This document shows positions 8,582 through 16,181 of a stretch of DNA of 36,404 bases, piece after piece. The stretch covers positions 1 to 36,404 of the forward strand of contig CAMLHQ010000029.1 in NCBI GenBank assembly GCA_946479785.1, given 5' to 3'. Numbering within the stretch: position 1 is the first letter of the stretch; each line of letters begins with the position of its first letter. The notes beneath the pieces were generated by a model. The model made no database searches. It was given only the letters and a program-made list of their open reading frames with translations, and was not told where the DNA came from. A program made the translations under genes and the position numbers. This DNA comes from an uncultured Nitrospira sp. (GTDB taxonomy: Bacteria > Nitrospirota > Nitrospiria > Nitrospirales > Nitrospiraceae).

Positions 8582-10012
8582 TTACTTGCCGATACAAAAT
8601 TCTGAAAAGATCCGTTCCAAAATCTCGTCCGTCGTAATCGCGCCAGTAATCTCGCCTAGAGCATCGCCAGCCCCGCGAATATCAATGGCCACCAGCTCAG
8701 CGGCCATACCTGCCGCGATCGATTCAAGCGCTTGGTCCAGCGACTCACGGGCCCGGTCCAACGCCGCCTGGTGCCGCACATTCGTCACCATGACTCCGTC
8801 CGCTGTCTCACCGCCGGGCCCCACTAGCTGTGATCGAATCGCCGCGCGCAAATCGTCGATACCAGCCCCGGTCGTTGCCGAGATGGCCACGCAGAAGGAT
8901 GTTCGGTCAAAGGATGACAGCTCCACCTGTGCCGGAAGATCGATCTTGTTGATCGCGATCAGGTGCTTTGCGCCAAGGGCCTGGTTGACCAATCCATGGT
9001 CATCGCTGGTCAGCGGAATGCTCCCATCGATTACGATAATCTGAAGATCCGCCTCCTCTTGGGCCGAACGAGAACGTTTGATGCCTTCGAGCTCGACCAC
9101 GTCGATAGTCTCACGAATTCCCGCCGTATCGACGAGATGGATCATCACACCGCCAAGATCAATCGACTCCTCAATGACATCTCTCGTGGTACCTGGAACC
9201 GGCGTGACAATCGCGCGGTCCTCCTTTAGCAAGCGATTGAGAATGCTCGATTTTCCCACGTTGGGACGTCCGACGATCACGACGCGTGCGCCCTCTCGTA
9301 GTAAACGCCCTTCTCTCGCAGTGGCTTGCAGCCGGAGCACGAGCGTCGAAACTCCTTCGATTGTCCGCATCAGTTCCTGTTTCTGGAGAAACTCGAGGTC
9401 TTCTTCGACAAAATCGATACCGGCCTCAAGATGAGCCAACAGACCTAATAAGGCTTCCCTTGCCGTATCAACCTCTCGCGCCAGATCTCCCCGCAGCTGT
9501 CGCTGTGCAGCGGTGAGGCTAGCAGCAGACTTCGCACGAATGGTATCGAGCACGGCTTCTGCTTGCGACAGATCGAGCCGACCGTTGAGAAACGCCCGTT
9601 TGGTGAACTCCCCGGGTTCAGCCAACCGAGCACCGGCCTTCACACAGGCCCTGCATAGAAGCGACAAGACCAGCCAACCTCCGTGGGACTGGATTTCCAC
9701 GACGTCTTCGCCGGTAAATGACCGCGGGGCCTTCATGTAGACAACAAGTGCCTCGTCGAGGAGACCCGTTGCCAAAGAACCACCCTGGCGGATTGATGAC
9801 TCCGGCTGTGTCAACGAGGCAGGAATGAGCAGGTCGGCGAGGTGCAGAGTATGGGTCACGACCGACGGCAGCGGCTGGCCGGAACGCAGTCGCACGAGGC
9901 CGTCGGCAACGCGCAAGGCCTGGGCGCCGCTGAGCCGCACAATCCCGATCCCGCCTTCACCGGCTGGAGTCGCAATCGCACAGATTGTGTCCTCGAGCCC
10001 TCCGCGCACCAT
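8582..10012 (-). CDS. mnmE: tRNA modification GTPase MnmE
   Basis: Potassium-activated, dimerising GTPase that works with MnmG on U34. The 476-residue protein has the N-terminal folate-binding domain ([22 protein letters not shown]), a helical domain and an inserted G domain. G1 is GRPNVGKS at 248-255, followed by PGTTRD, DTAG and NKID. It ends with the invariant CIGK, whose cysteine C473 is needed for modification. The ATG at 10012 lies 12 bases after the yidC stop, so it belongs to the same transcript. The only purine-rich upstream match is weak (GAGA), so coupled translation from yidC is likely. Everything expected for function is present. Confidence 0.97.
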   Translation of the reverse strand: MVRGGLEDTICAIATPAGEGGIGIVRLSGAQALRVADGLVRLRSGQPLPSVVTHTLHLADLLIPASLTQPESSIRQGGSLATGLLDEALVVYMKAPRSFTGEDVVEIQSHGGWLVLSLLCRACVKAGARLAEPGEFTKRAFLNGRLDLSQAEAVLDTIRAKSAASLTAAQRQLRGDLAREVDTAREALLGLLAHLEAGIDFVEEDLEFLQKQELMRTIEGVSTLVLRLQATAREGRLLREGARVVIVGRPNVGKSSILNRLLKEDRAIVTPVPGTTRDVIEESIDLGGVMIHLVDTAGIRETIDVVELEGIKRSRSAQEEADLQIIVIDGSIPLTSDDHGLVNQALGAKHLIAINKIDLPAQVELSSFDRTSFCVAISATTGAGIDDLRAAIRSQLVGPGGETADGVMVTNVRHQAALDRARESLDQALESIAAGMAAELVAIDIRGAGDALGEITGAITTDEILERIFSEFCIGK

Positions 10013-10024
10013 GACAACAATCTC

Positions 10025-11701
10025 TTATTTTGACGGTTCAGCTAGAAATGACTTGTTCGCGAACAGGCGCTCCGTCAGCACTTGCTGACCGATGGTCAGC
10101 ACATTATTCGTCAACCAGTACAACACGAGGCCGGCCGGAAAATTGATGAACAGAAAGGTCATGAATACCGGCAGGACCAACATGATTTTCGCCTGCGTGG
10201 GATCCATTGTCGTCGGCGTAATTTTCTGCTGAATCACCATGGTCGCCCCCATGATAATGGGCAGCACGTAATAGGGATCTTGAACCGACAGATCGGTAAT
10301 CCACCCGACAAACGGAGCCTGTCGAAGATCGATCGTCATATACAGAATGTTGAAGAGCGCTACGAAGACCGGCATCTGCAGCACCATCGGCAGGCAGCCG
10401 CCGACGGGATTCACTTTATGATCACGATACAGCTTGATCAGTTCCTTGTTCAATTTATCGCGATCGTCTTTATGCTTCTCCTGCAGCGCCAGAACTTTCG
10501 GCTGGATCACTTGCATCTGCTTCATCGATTTATAGCTTTTGTATTGCAAGGGAACGAAGAGCATCTTGATGCCCATCGTCAAAAGGATAATGGTGACCCC
10601 ATAGTTGTGAGTATAATCGTTGATAAAGCGCAGCACGTAGAAGATCGGCTTCGCCACCGCCTTCACCACGCTCCAACTGCCGAAAATGAACCAGCCGAAA
10701 TCGATCGTGTCTTCCAAACCGACGTTCAACGCCCGCAGGGTGTCGTATTCCTTCGGGCCAGCGTAGAGCTGCAGCTCCCCGGATGCACTGGTGCGTGAGG
10801 ATGGCATCCGCACGCTGGATGACACCAACTTGTCGCCTTCTTTTTTTACCAATGCCGCCGTGCCACCTTGCGGCATCAGGACGGAGAGGAAGTATTTGTC
10901 TTGAAGCGCAACCCACTGGACTGATCCTTTGCGCTCCAGCTCATTGTCCGGTGTTTCTTTCTCGACTTTCCCGTCGACGAGGGATGCGGAACCTATTAGA
11001 CCAATGAATCCATCCCCCCATTCGACGATGCCGAAGTTCGTACCCAGCACGACGTCATAGGCATCGGTCAGCCCTTCGATCGTCAACGCCACATCTACCA
11101 GGTAGCTGTCATGGTGAAAGGTCAGGCGTTTTTGCACCTTGAGCCCGGAGGCCGCGTCCTCCAACCGCAATGTCGCATGTCCAACGGGATGGGCGTCGTC
11201 AAGGGTTGTAAAATCCGTTTCTATGGCATAGAGGCCTTCGCGCAGAGCTTTGTCGGCTGCCAAATTCGACGTGACGATCGACAGGGGCCCACGGAACTTG
11301 CCCCCTTGATAGACCAATTGCACAGGTTTCTGTTCAGGACCCGCAGTATGAAATCGTTTGAGCTCCCAACTGGAGATCACTCCCCCACGGGCGTTCAACC
11401 CGGCCCGAACGACATCTGTTTCAACCGTGACGGTGCGTTCGGTGGATAAAGCCGAGTCCATTGAGGCAGCGGGAGGTGAGGCAGTCTCCGGCGAAGCCGG
11501 CGATTGGGCGCCCGACCGGGCCGCATCTCTTTTTGTGTCAGTGGAAGTTCCTGGCTGACTACTGGGAGCACCGGACTCTTGACTGGCCGGCTCTTGCACA
11601 GTCGTAGCCGGCGGTAGCAACCCTAACTGCTTGATGAGCAGGTCATATCCGAGGATGACCGCCAGCGAAAGAACGAGAAAAACAACGACACGTTTTTCCA
11701 T
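10025..11701 (-). CDS. yidC: Membrane protein insertase YidC
   Basis: Inserts and folds inner-membrane proteins, alone or with SecYEG; F-type ATP synthase subunit c is a classic client. The 558-residue length is the Gram-negative form. One N-terminal membrane segment (VVVFLVLSLAVILGYDLLI, residues 5-23) is followed by a low-complexity Ser/Pro/Ala linker (about 35-80) and a large periplasmic beta domain. The conserved 60-kDa insertase core has LLTMGIKMLFVPLQYKSYKS and NPVGGCLPMVLQMPVFVALF. Further membrane segments follow, and the protein ends in a short cytoplasmic tail. The gene lies one base after yidD and 12 bases before mnmE. An outer-membrane-bearing cell is implied by the periplasmic domain. 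Confidence 0.97.
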   Translation of the reverse strand: MEKRVVVFLVLSLAVILGYDLLIKQLGLLPPATTVQEPASQESGAPSSQPGTSTDTKRDAARSGAQSPASPETASPPAASMDSALSTERTVTVETDVVRAGLNARGGVISSWELKRFHTAGPEQKPVQLVYQGGKFRGPLSIVTSNLAADKALREGLYAIETDFTTLDDAHPVGHATLRLEDAASGLKVQKRLTFHHDSYLVDVALTIEGLTDAYDVVLGTNFGIVEWGDGFIGLIGSASLVDGKVEKETPDNELERKGSVQWVALQDKYFLSVLMPQGGTAALVKKEGDKLVSSSVRMPSSRTSASGELQLYAGPKEYDTLRALNVGLEDTIDFGWFIFGSWSVVKAVAKPIFYVLRFINDYTHNYGVTIILLTMGIKMLFVPLQYKSYKSMKQMQVIQPKVLALQEKHKDDRDKLNKELIKLYRDHKVNPVGGCLPMVLQMPVFVALFNILYMTIDLRQAPFVGWITDLSVQDPYYVLPIIMGATMVIQQKITPTTMDPTQAKIMLVLPVFMTFLFINFPAGLVLYWLTNNVLTIGQQVLTERLFANKSFLAEPSK

Positions 11702-11702
11702 G

Positions 11703-11942
11703 TCAATCCGTGACTCTCCGTGAACCGCGATCGCTCATCACCGGATCGTAGCCCCCCGGATGGAAGGGGTGACATTTCAGCAGACGACAGATTGCGAGAC
11801 GGCATCCGTGAAGCACACCAAAGCGGTTAATCGCCTGGCCGGCATAGTCCGAACACGTCGGCTCGAAACGGCAAGCCGGTCCCAAGAGCGGAGACATCCC
11901 GTACCGGTACAGAGCAATGAGCGCCAGACAAATCGTTTTCAT
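11703..11942 (-). CDS. yidD: Membrane protein insertion efficiency factor YidD
   Basis: Small peripheral inner-membrane protein that improves YidC-dependent insertion. The 79 residues carry the family signature: an amphipathic N-terminus ([20 protein letters not shown]), the motif [11 protein letters not shown] with conserved cysteines, and [16 protein letters not shown]. The ATG lies one base after the rnpA stop and the stop lies one base before the yidC ATG, so the three genes are tightly coupled. The last dozen residues ([10 protein letters not shown]) are not conserved in the family. Confidence 0.95.
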   Translation of the reverse strand: MKTICLALIALYRYGMSPLLGPACRFEPTCSDYAGQAINRFGVLHGCRLAICRLLKCHPFHPGGYDPVMSDRGSRRVTD

Positions 11943-11943
11943 G

Positions 11944-12318
11944 CTATTTCTCAGGAAAGCTCAGCAGACCTTGGCGCCGCAGCGTCGTGCGCCACATTCC
12001 TTTCAGATCTTCAAACGGAAGTCCCAGCGCATCCCGTTTCGGAAACACCAATACGGCATGGCCGGAAATCAATTCTCCGTGGACCTGTCTCGTCAATTCT
12101 CGGAACAGACGTTTGGCGCGATTTCGGCGAACGGCAATCCCAAAGCGTTTTCCCACAATGATGCCCACCCGGCTCGCACCAGCTTCGGTCTTGCAGACCA
12201 GCAGATTGAAGCAGGCCGTGGACGTCCGCCGACCATGCTGCTTGACATACTCGATGTCTCGGCTAGTGCGAAGAAAGGGGGTTCGATCTCCTCCGCCCTG
12301 TGACATGGTTCGGTTCAT
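11944..12318 (-). CDS. rnpA: Ribonuclease P protein component
   Basis: Protein cofactor of the RNase P ribozyme, which removes 5' leaders from pre-tRNAs. The 124-residue basic protein shows the family RNR motif region ([15 protein letters not shown]), the N-terminal [15 protein letters not shown] stretch that binds leader RNA, and the GIIVGKRFG strand. The ATG at 12318 gives normal length. A second ATG four codons in (MSQGGG) is possible, since neither has a strong ribosome site (GGTGG lies upstream). It is separated from rpmH by 156 bases, wider than in many genomes, where the two genes nearly touch. Confidence 0.95.
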   Translation of the reverse strand: MNRTMSQGGGDRTPFLRTSRDIEYVKQHGRRTSTACFNLLVCKTEAGASRVGIIVGKRFGIAVRRNRAKRLFRELTRQVHGELISGHAVLVFPKRDALGLPFEDLKGMWRTTLRRQGLLSFPEK

Positions 12319-12474
12319 CGAGTGAGGCCACCGTGCGAGACCCCTTCCGCTCGACTCTTACGCTCGAGCTCGGCTGTGACCCGCTCACGTCATGCTGTGA
12401 GAGGAACGTCCCTGCTTGAGGAAGACAAGGGGGGCTGAAGTCCTCGCGAAGTCCGTGCAGTGTCGTGACCGGAC

Positions 12475-12612
12475 CTAGACCGTCAAACGAGCGCGGCCTT
12501 TAGCTCGGCGACGTGCCAAAACTTTCCGGCCGTTTTTCGTGCTCATGCGTTTGCGAAATCCGTGTTCGCGCTTCTTTTTCAGGTTTGACGGCTGTTGAAA
12601 CGTAAACGACAT
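12475..12612 (-). CDS. rpmH: 50S ribosomal protein L34
   Basis: A 45-residue, very basic protein: [18 protein letters not shown], then [22 protein letters not shown] and a short end. This is the canonical L34 pattern (QPSxxKRxRxHGFRxRMxTxxGRxVLxxRRxKGR). The N-terminus differs slightly from the usual MKRTYQPS. The ATG has AAAGGGTG about seven bases upstream and sits about 30 bases after a consensus promoter start. It leads the large minus-strand operon with rnpA, yidD, yidC and mnmE-mnmG. Confidence 0.96.
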   Translation of the reverse strand: MSFTFQQPSNLKKKREHGFRKRMSTKNGRKVLARRRAKGRARLTV

Positions 12613-13016
12613 GGATCACCCTTTCTGACAAAATTCTGAAAGAACGTCGCATTATAGGGGCGAGGCTATCTACTGTCAAACCGGCGCAGATGAAGGGTCC
12701 GCAACGAATCTTGGGAGATCATACCTGCTTCGAGGGCTGCCGCCAGACCAATCTAACCCGTTGATAACGCGTTCGTATTGAGGCGATTTTGTGGATCTTT
12801 TGCACGAAATAGACTAGACTGCCACAGAAATTTCACCTGGCGGGGGACAGCCATCCCGTAACTTGTTGCTGGAACAAGGTAACGCACAAGGCCTGGTTCT
12901 CACGGCTCTGGCATCACCTTTGCGAAATTCACTTCAATTACCCGACTCTTAGGTATGCAGTGCAAGCAGCAGTGAACGCCGATTCTCGTCGGCCTTAAAT
13001 TAAAAGGAGAGCGATA
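12613..13016. other. 404-bp divergent intergenic region
   Basis: No gene is visible here. It separates the minus-strand rpmH operon from the plus-strand envelope genes. It contains the rpmH promoter and two 7-of-9 DnaA-box-like sequences on the minus strand (12759-12767 and 12790-12798). It also contains the 8-bp palindrome AACGCGTT (12766-12773) and a small perfect hairpin, CTTGTT/AACAAG (12862-12878). AAAAGGAGAG just before 13017 is the ribosome site of the next gene. No strong plus-strand promoter stands out. Confidence 0.6.
12651..12679 (-). promoter_or_regulatory. Consensus sigma70-type promoter for rpmH operon
   Basis: On the minus strand, TTGACA (12674-12679) and TATAAT (12651-12656) are both perfect and 17 bases apart. 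The expected transcript start is near 12644, about 32 bases before the rpmH ATG. This is the best promoter match in the window, as befits a ribosomal protein operon. Confidence 0.88.
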
Positions 13017-13631
13017 ATGAACATGCGCCACGTGCTATTGCCGGCCCTTTGTGCCCTCATACTTGTCAGCGGCTGTGCCCAACCGCCGGTCGATCAAATC
13101 AATGCCGCCGAGCAAGCGGTGAAAGATGCCCAGCAAAGCGGCGCCGCAACCTATGTTGCTAATGACTACGCCAAGATCGAAGGGCTAATGGCGGCCCTGA
13201 AGAAAGAAGTGGCGGATCAAGACGGGAAGTTCGCGTTGCTGCGAGATTACGGAAAGGCCGAACAACTTGCGGCCACAACAAAAACAGAGGCCGAACGTGT
13301 GAAGGCTGACGCCACCAAGAAGATGGAAGAAGCCAAGTCTGCTGCCACCCAGGCCCAGCAGGCGGCACAGGAAGTCGTCAAGTCCACTCTGGACCTGGTA
13401 GCGAAGGCCCCGGCGGGGAAAGATCGAGCCGCGCTCGAATCGATCAAAGCCGATGCTGAAGCGCTCAAGGCATCATTGAATGACGTGCAGATGAAGCTCG
13501 ATAAAGCCGATTATTTAGGAGCGCAGACCAAGGCTAAGGCGATTCAGGAGAAAGGCCAAGCGGTATCGAAGGAAATCGAAACCGCGCTGGCAAAGATTGG
13601 CAAAGGCAAATCCACGACGAAAAAGAAATAG
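13017..13631 (+). CDS. Coiled-coil lipoprotein, DUF4398-like
   Basis: A 204-residue predicted lipoprotein. Residues 1-20 form a type II signal peptide ending in the lipobox LVSGC, with Cys20 as the lipidated residue. The rest is almost entirely alpha-helical and rich in A, K, E and Q (KTEAERVKADATKKMEEAKS), as expected for a long coiled coil. It ends in a Lys-rich tail. The AAEQAV...A...YVANDYAKIEGLM pattern just after the lipobox resembles the DUF4398 family often found with OmpA/peptidoglycan-binding proteins. The position after Cys is AQ, not Asp, so outer-membrane sorting is plausible. A strong AAAAGGAGAG site precedes the ATG. It is followed after 19 bases by an L,D-transpeptidase lipoprotein, which suggests a joint cell-wall role. 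Function otherwise unknown. Confidence 0.85.
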   Translation: MNMRHVLLPALCALILVSGCAQPPVDQINAAEQAVKDAQQSGAATYVANDYAKIEGLMAALKKEVADQDGKFALLRDYGKAEQLAATTKTEAERVKADATKKMEEAKSAATQAQQAAQEVVKSTLDLVAKAPAGKDRAALESIKADAEALKASLNDVQMKLDKADYLGAQTKAKAIQEKGQAVSKEIETALAKIGKGKSTTKKK

Positions 13632-13650
13632 GAGCGACTCCGGAGTGTTC

Positions 13651-14799
13651 ATGATGTCGAAGAACCATTCCATCGCACGGTTGCCGCTCTGGTGGGGAGT
13701 CCTGGCGCTCACCGGCTCGCTCGCAGGATGTGTGGAAGCTGTCCCGCCGGAGATCGTCGAGGCCGTCGAATCCGTCGATCGGGATTTGATGCAGTTGCGT
13801 GCGGCTGAATTGGCGCCGGAGGACTACAGCAACTTTGCCCATCAATGGGTGACGCTCCGAGCCCGTGTCGAGGCTGAAGACGACGTCATTCGTTGGCCGT
13901 GGGAACCGAAAGAGCTGGAACAGGCCCTCCGCCATCTGCAGGCCGAAGGCACAAGAACCGTTGCGCGGCTCACGGAACACCAGGATACGCTGCGCCGCTC
14001 CGCCGAGCGGCAACTGGCTCATGTGGAGGACCGGGCCAAATTGATTGCCGCAGAAGTGAGCGCCATCGACAGCCGGCTCGTATTGGGGGAGAAGCCAGTT
14101 GAAATCGACCTGCTCATCAAGCAAGCGCGCGCCCTCTATGAGCAGGGGCATTACGGACAGTCGCTGGAGGCCTCCGAACGTGCCTCACACAATCTTGCGA
14201 CGCAAGCGGCAATGCTCAATCGTGAATTGGGACGTTACGCGAGCCACGACCGTATCGCCCAATGGCAGCGCATGGCCAAAGACACTATTGAGTGGTCGAG
14301 AGAGCACCGCACAGCAGCGATCGTCGTCAGCAAAGCCGAGCGGTCCCTGGTGCTCTACCGAAGCGGGCGGAAGGTGCTATCATACCCCGTCCGGTTGGGC
14401 TTTAACGGTATCAAGGAGAAGCGCTATCAAGGCGACGGCGCAACGCCCGAAGGACGATATCGCGTTACCAGCAAACGCGGACAGGGTCAGACACAGTTCT
14501 ATCGCGCGCTGCTGCTGGATTATCCCAACCAGGAAGACCGCCGGCGGTTTGTCCTTGAAAGGAAGACCGGGAATATCCCGGCCTTGCGTGGCATCGGAGG
14601 CCAGATTGAGATCCACGGAGTAGAGAACGAGTTGATGGCTCAAACGTTAGGGTGCGTCATGCTCGACAATTCACAGATGTTGGCGCTTTTCGACCGGGTC
14701 GACAAGGGAACCCCGGTCACGATCGTGGGCGCCCTCCATGAACACAATTCCGTGGCGCTTGCCTTGGCGAATCTTTCTGCACGCCGAGACGAAACCTGA
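13651..14799 (+). CDS. L,D-transpeptidase (YkuD) lipoprotein
   Basis: A 382-residue exported enzyme predicted to cross-link peptidoglycan or attach proteins to it through an active-site cysteine. I start at the ATG at 13651, with CGGAG six bases upstream; a longer frame begins inside the previous gene. The signal peptide ends in a lipobox (TGSLAGC). Residues about 30-225 are helical and charged, possibly a coiled-coil spacer across the periplasm. The C-terminal YkuD domain (about 235-365) has IVVSKAERSLVLYRSG at its start and GDGATPEGRYRV. The catalytic pair is H322 (IEIHG) and C335 (TLGCVML). The residue usually Arg after GC[IV] is Met here, which is uncommon but tolerated. Activity is inferred from the motif, and the substrate is unknown. 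Confidence 0.88.
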   Translation: MMSKNHSIARLPLWWGVLALTGSLAGCVEAVPPEIVEAVESVDRDLMQLRAAELAPEDYSNFAHQWVTLRARVEAEDDVIRWPWEPKELEQALRHLQAEGTRTVARLTEHQDTLRRSAERQLAHVEDRAKLIAAEVSAIDSRLVLGEKPVEIDLLIKQARALYEQGHYGQSLEASERASHNLATQAAMLNRELGRYASHDRIAQWQRMAKDTIEWSREHRTAAIVVSKAERSLVLYRSGRKVLSYPVRLGFNGIKEKRYQGDGATPEGRYRVTSKRGQGQTQFYRALLLDYPNQEDRRRFVLERKTGNIPALRGIGGQIEIHGVENELMAQTLGCVMLDNSQMLALFDRVDKGTPVTIVGALHEHNSVALALANLSARRDET

Positions 14800-14808
14800 G
14801 CGGGCTAC

Positions 14809-15441
14809 ATGAAACGCATCGCATTCTCTCTCTGGTCGAGCCTCATCGGCCTCGTGCTTCTGACGCTGGCCCAGAGCAGCGGACTGCCGGTGACGGATGC
14901 CTTTACGACTCAATCGGTCGTCATGGATCGAGCTGCACTCCATGTCTTACAAGCCCGATATAAAGCTCTTTCCAAACAATTGACCCAGTTGATGCCGGGA
15001 CAGCCCTACATCGTCGTCGATACGGCCAGAAACCATCTCTATATCAAACGGCGGGATCAGGTGATGCTGGATGCACTCGCCTCGACCGGCAGCGGCACCA
15101 TTCTTGACAAGCCCGGCGAAGCCAAGGGCCAATGGATTTTCGACACGCCGCGCGGAGAATTCATCGTGCAATCCAAGCTGATCAATCCTGTGTGGGTCAA
15201 GCCAGACTGGGCTTTCATTGAAGAGGGGCAGGCGATTCCTAAAAGCCAGACAGACCGTATCGAACCGGGAGTGCTGGGAGAATATGCGCTCGGTTTCGGG
15301 AAAGGCTACTTCATCCACGGCACTCTCTATACAAGACTTTTAGGGAAGAATGTGACTCACGGTTGTATTCGATTAAACGATGACGATTTGAAGAGTGTAT
15401 ATCGACTCGCAAGAGTCGGAACTCCCATCATGATTTTCTAA
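14809..15441 (+). CDS. L,D-transpeptidase (YkuD), exported
   Basis: A second YkuD-family protein, 210 residues, starting nine bases after the previous gene. The N-terminus (about residues 4-28) is a hydrophobic signal peptide or anchor without a lipobox. The domain begins at YIVVDTARNHLYIKRRDQVM (about 66-85). It contains GQWIFDTPRGEFIVQSK, the HGT motif with H170 and the full catalytic signature THGCIRLN with C186. All residues expected for an active L,D-transpeptidase are present. The ATG is preceded by GAGCGG. Co-transcription with the lipoprotein enzyme upstream suggests the two act on the same wall, perhaps one for 3-3 cross-links and one for protein attachment. That division of labour is inference only. 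Confidence 0.9.
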   Translation: MKRIAFSLWSSLIGLVLLTLAQSSGLPVTDAFTTQSVVMDRAALHVLQARYKALSKQLTQLMPGQPYIVVDTARNHLYIKRRDQVMLDALASTGSGTILDKPGEAKGQWIFDTPRGEFIVQSKLINPVWVKPDWAFIEEGQAIPKSQTDRIEPGVLGEYALGFGKGYFIHGTLYTRLLGKNVTHGCIRLNDDDLKSVYRLARVGTPIMIF

Positions 15442-15466
15442 TCTGCGTCGGACTGGACGCAGCCCT

Positions 15467-16114
15467 ATGATCGTTCCCTTCCTGCTTTTTAATCTCTTGC
15501 TGACATCGATTCCGCTCACCTGGGCGACAGAGCCTCAGAGTTCTCCGGATATCGACATCAACAATCCGGTCGCCCTCCAGGAAGCCACTAGGGTTCTTGC
15601 CGAAGAAGTGAAACTGGCCGCTCGTCCCCAAACCTACGTGATCATCGATCTCGTCGGTGGCGCTGTTTTGATCAAGAGCCGGGGCGTCGAACTTCACCGG
15701 TTTCCTATCGAGCGATGGTCCGCCGCCCAACTTGGCGAGGCCACCGCGACATTTCGCCTCCAAAAACGACCGCCGGTTACACGCCGCAAGGTCGATCCGG
15801 CTGCCGGGGCAGAACAGTTGCCTATTTCGCTCGACGACATGCCAACCGACTTTACCCTGTTGTTTTCCCCTTCCTTGACAGTGACCGTTCATCCATCCGC
15901 CCCGGACGATCTCTGGCGCGGGCTGAAATTCAAGGGGCGCGAATGGTGGATGTGGCTTAAAGACTGGAGCCTTATCCTTGCTACGGGGAATGCATCTCCA
16001 CGGCAACCCTCAATCCATCTCACTGTCACCTTCGATCATGCGCAATCACTGGCATGGACTGTCACCGAAGGAATGCCTTTCCTCCTTCGTCGAGCGTCAT
16101 TGCCACCATCCTAG
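15467..16114 (+). CDS. Secreted protein, possible inactive L,D-transpeptidase relative
   Basis: A 215-residue protein I cannot assign to a named family. Residues 1-20 form a signal peptide (FLLFNLLLTSIPLTWA), so it is exported. Residues about 57-80 (TYVIIDLVGGAVLIKSRGVE) match the first strands of the YkuD domain in the two genes before it. The His...Ser/Thr-x-Gly-Cys active site never follows; there is no cysteine at all in the protein. The tail (KGREWWMWLKDWSL) is rich in tryptophan. It starts 25 bases after the second transpeptidase, so it belongs to the same unit. A regulatory or structural partner of the enzymes is a fair guess, but no function can be claimed. Confidence 0.7.
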   Translation: MIVPFLLFNLLLTSIPLTWATEPQSSPDIDINNPVALQEATRVLAEEVKLAARPQTYVIIDLVGGAVLIKSRGVELHRFPIERWSAAQLGEATATFRLQKRPPVTRRKVDPAAGAEQLPISLDDMPTDFTLLFSPSLTVTVHPSAPDDLWRGLKFKGREWWMWLKDWSLILATGNASPRQPSIHLTVTFDHAQSLAWTVTEGMPFLLRRASLPPS

Positions 16115-16143
16115 CAGGCCCGAAGGGGTCCCAAGCAGATGGT

Positions 16144-16172
16144 TTGCCTTTTCCTGAGTCACTACCTAAGAT
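16144..16172 (+). promoter_or_regulatory. Possible promoter for the pgi operon
   Basis: TTGCCT (16144-16149) and TAAGAT (16167-16172) lie 17 bases apart, with the pgi ATG only nine bases beyond. The start would fall about three bases before the ATG, implying a leaderless transcript. The matches are partial (3/6 and 4/6). Confidence 0.35.
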
Positions 16173-16181
16173 ACGAAGACT

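Noticed and set aside
8136..9044. 302-codon plus-strand frame
   Set aside because: Antisense to mnmG and mnmE; no recognisable motif.
10082..10798. 238-codon plus-strand frame rich in His and Gln
   Set aside because: Antisense to the conserved insertase core of yidC; the composition is typical of a reverse-strand shadow.
12862..12878. Hairpin CTTGTT/AACAAG as a riboswitch or terminator
   Set aside because: The stem is only six pairs with no U tract and no recognisable riboswitch core around it.
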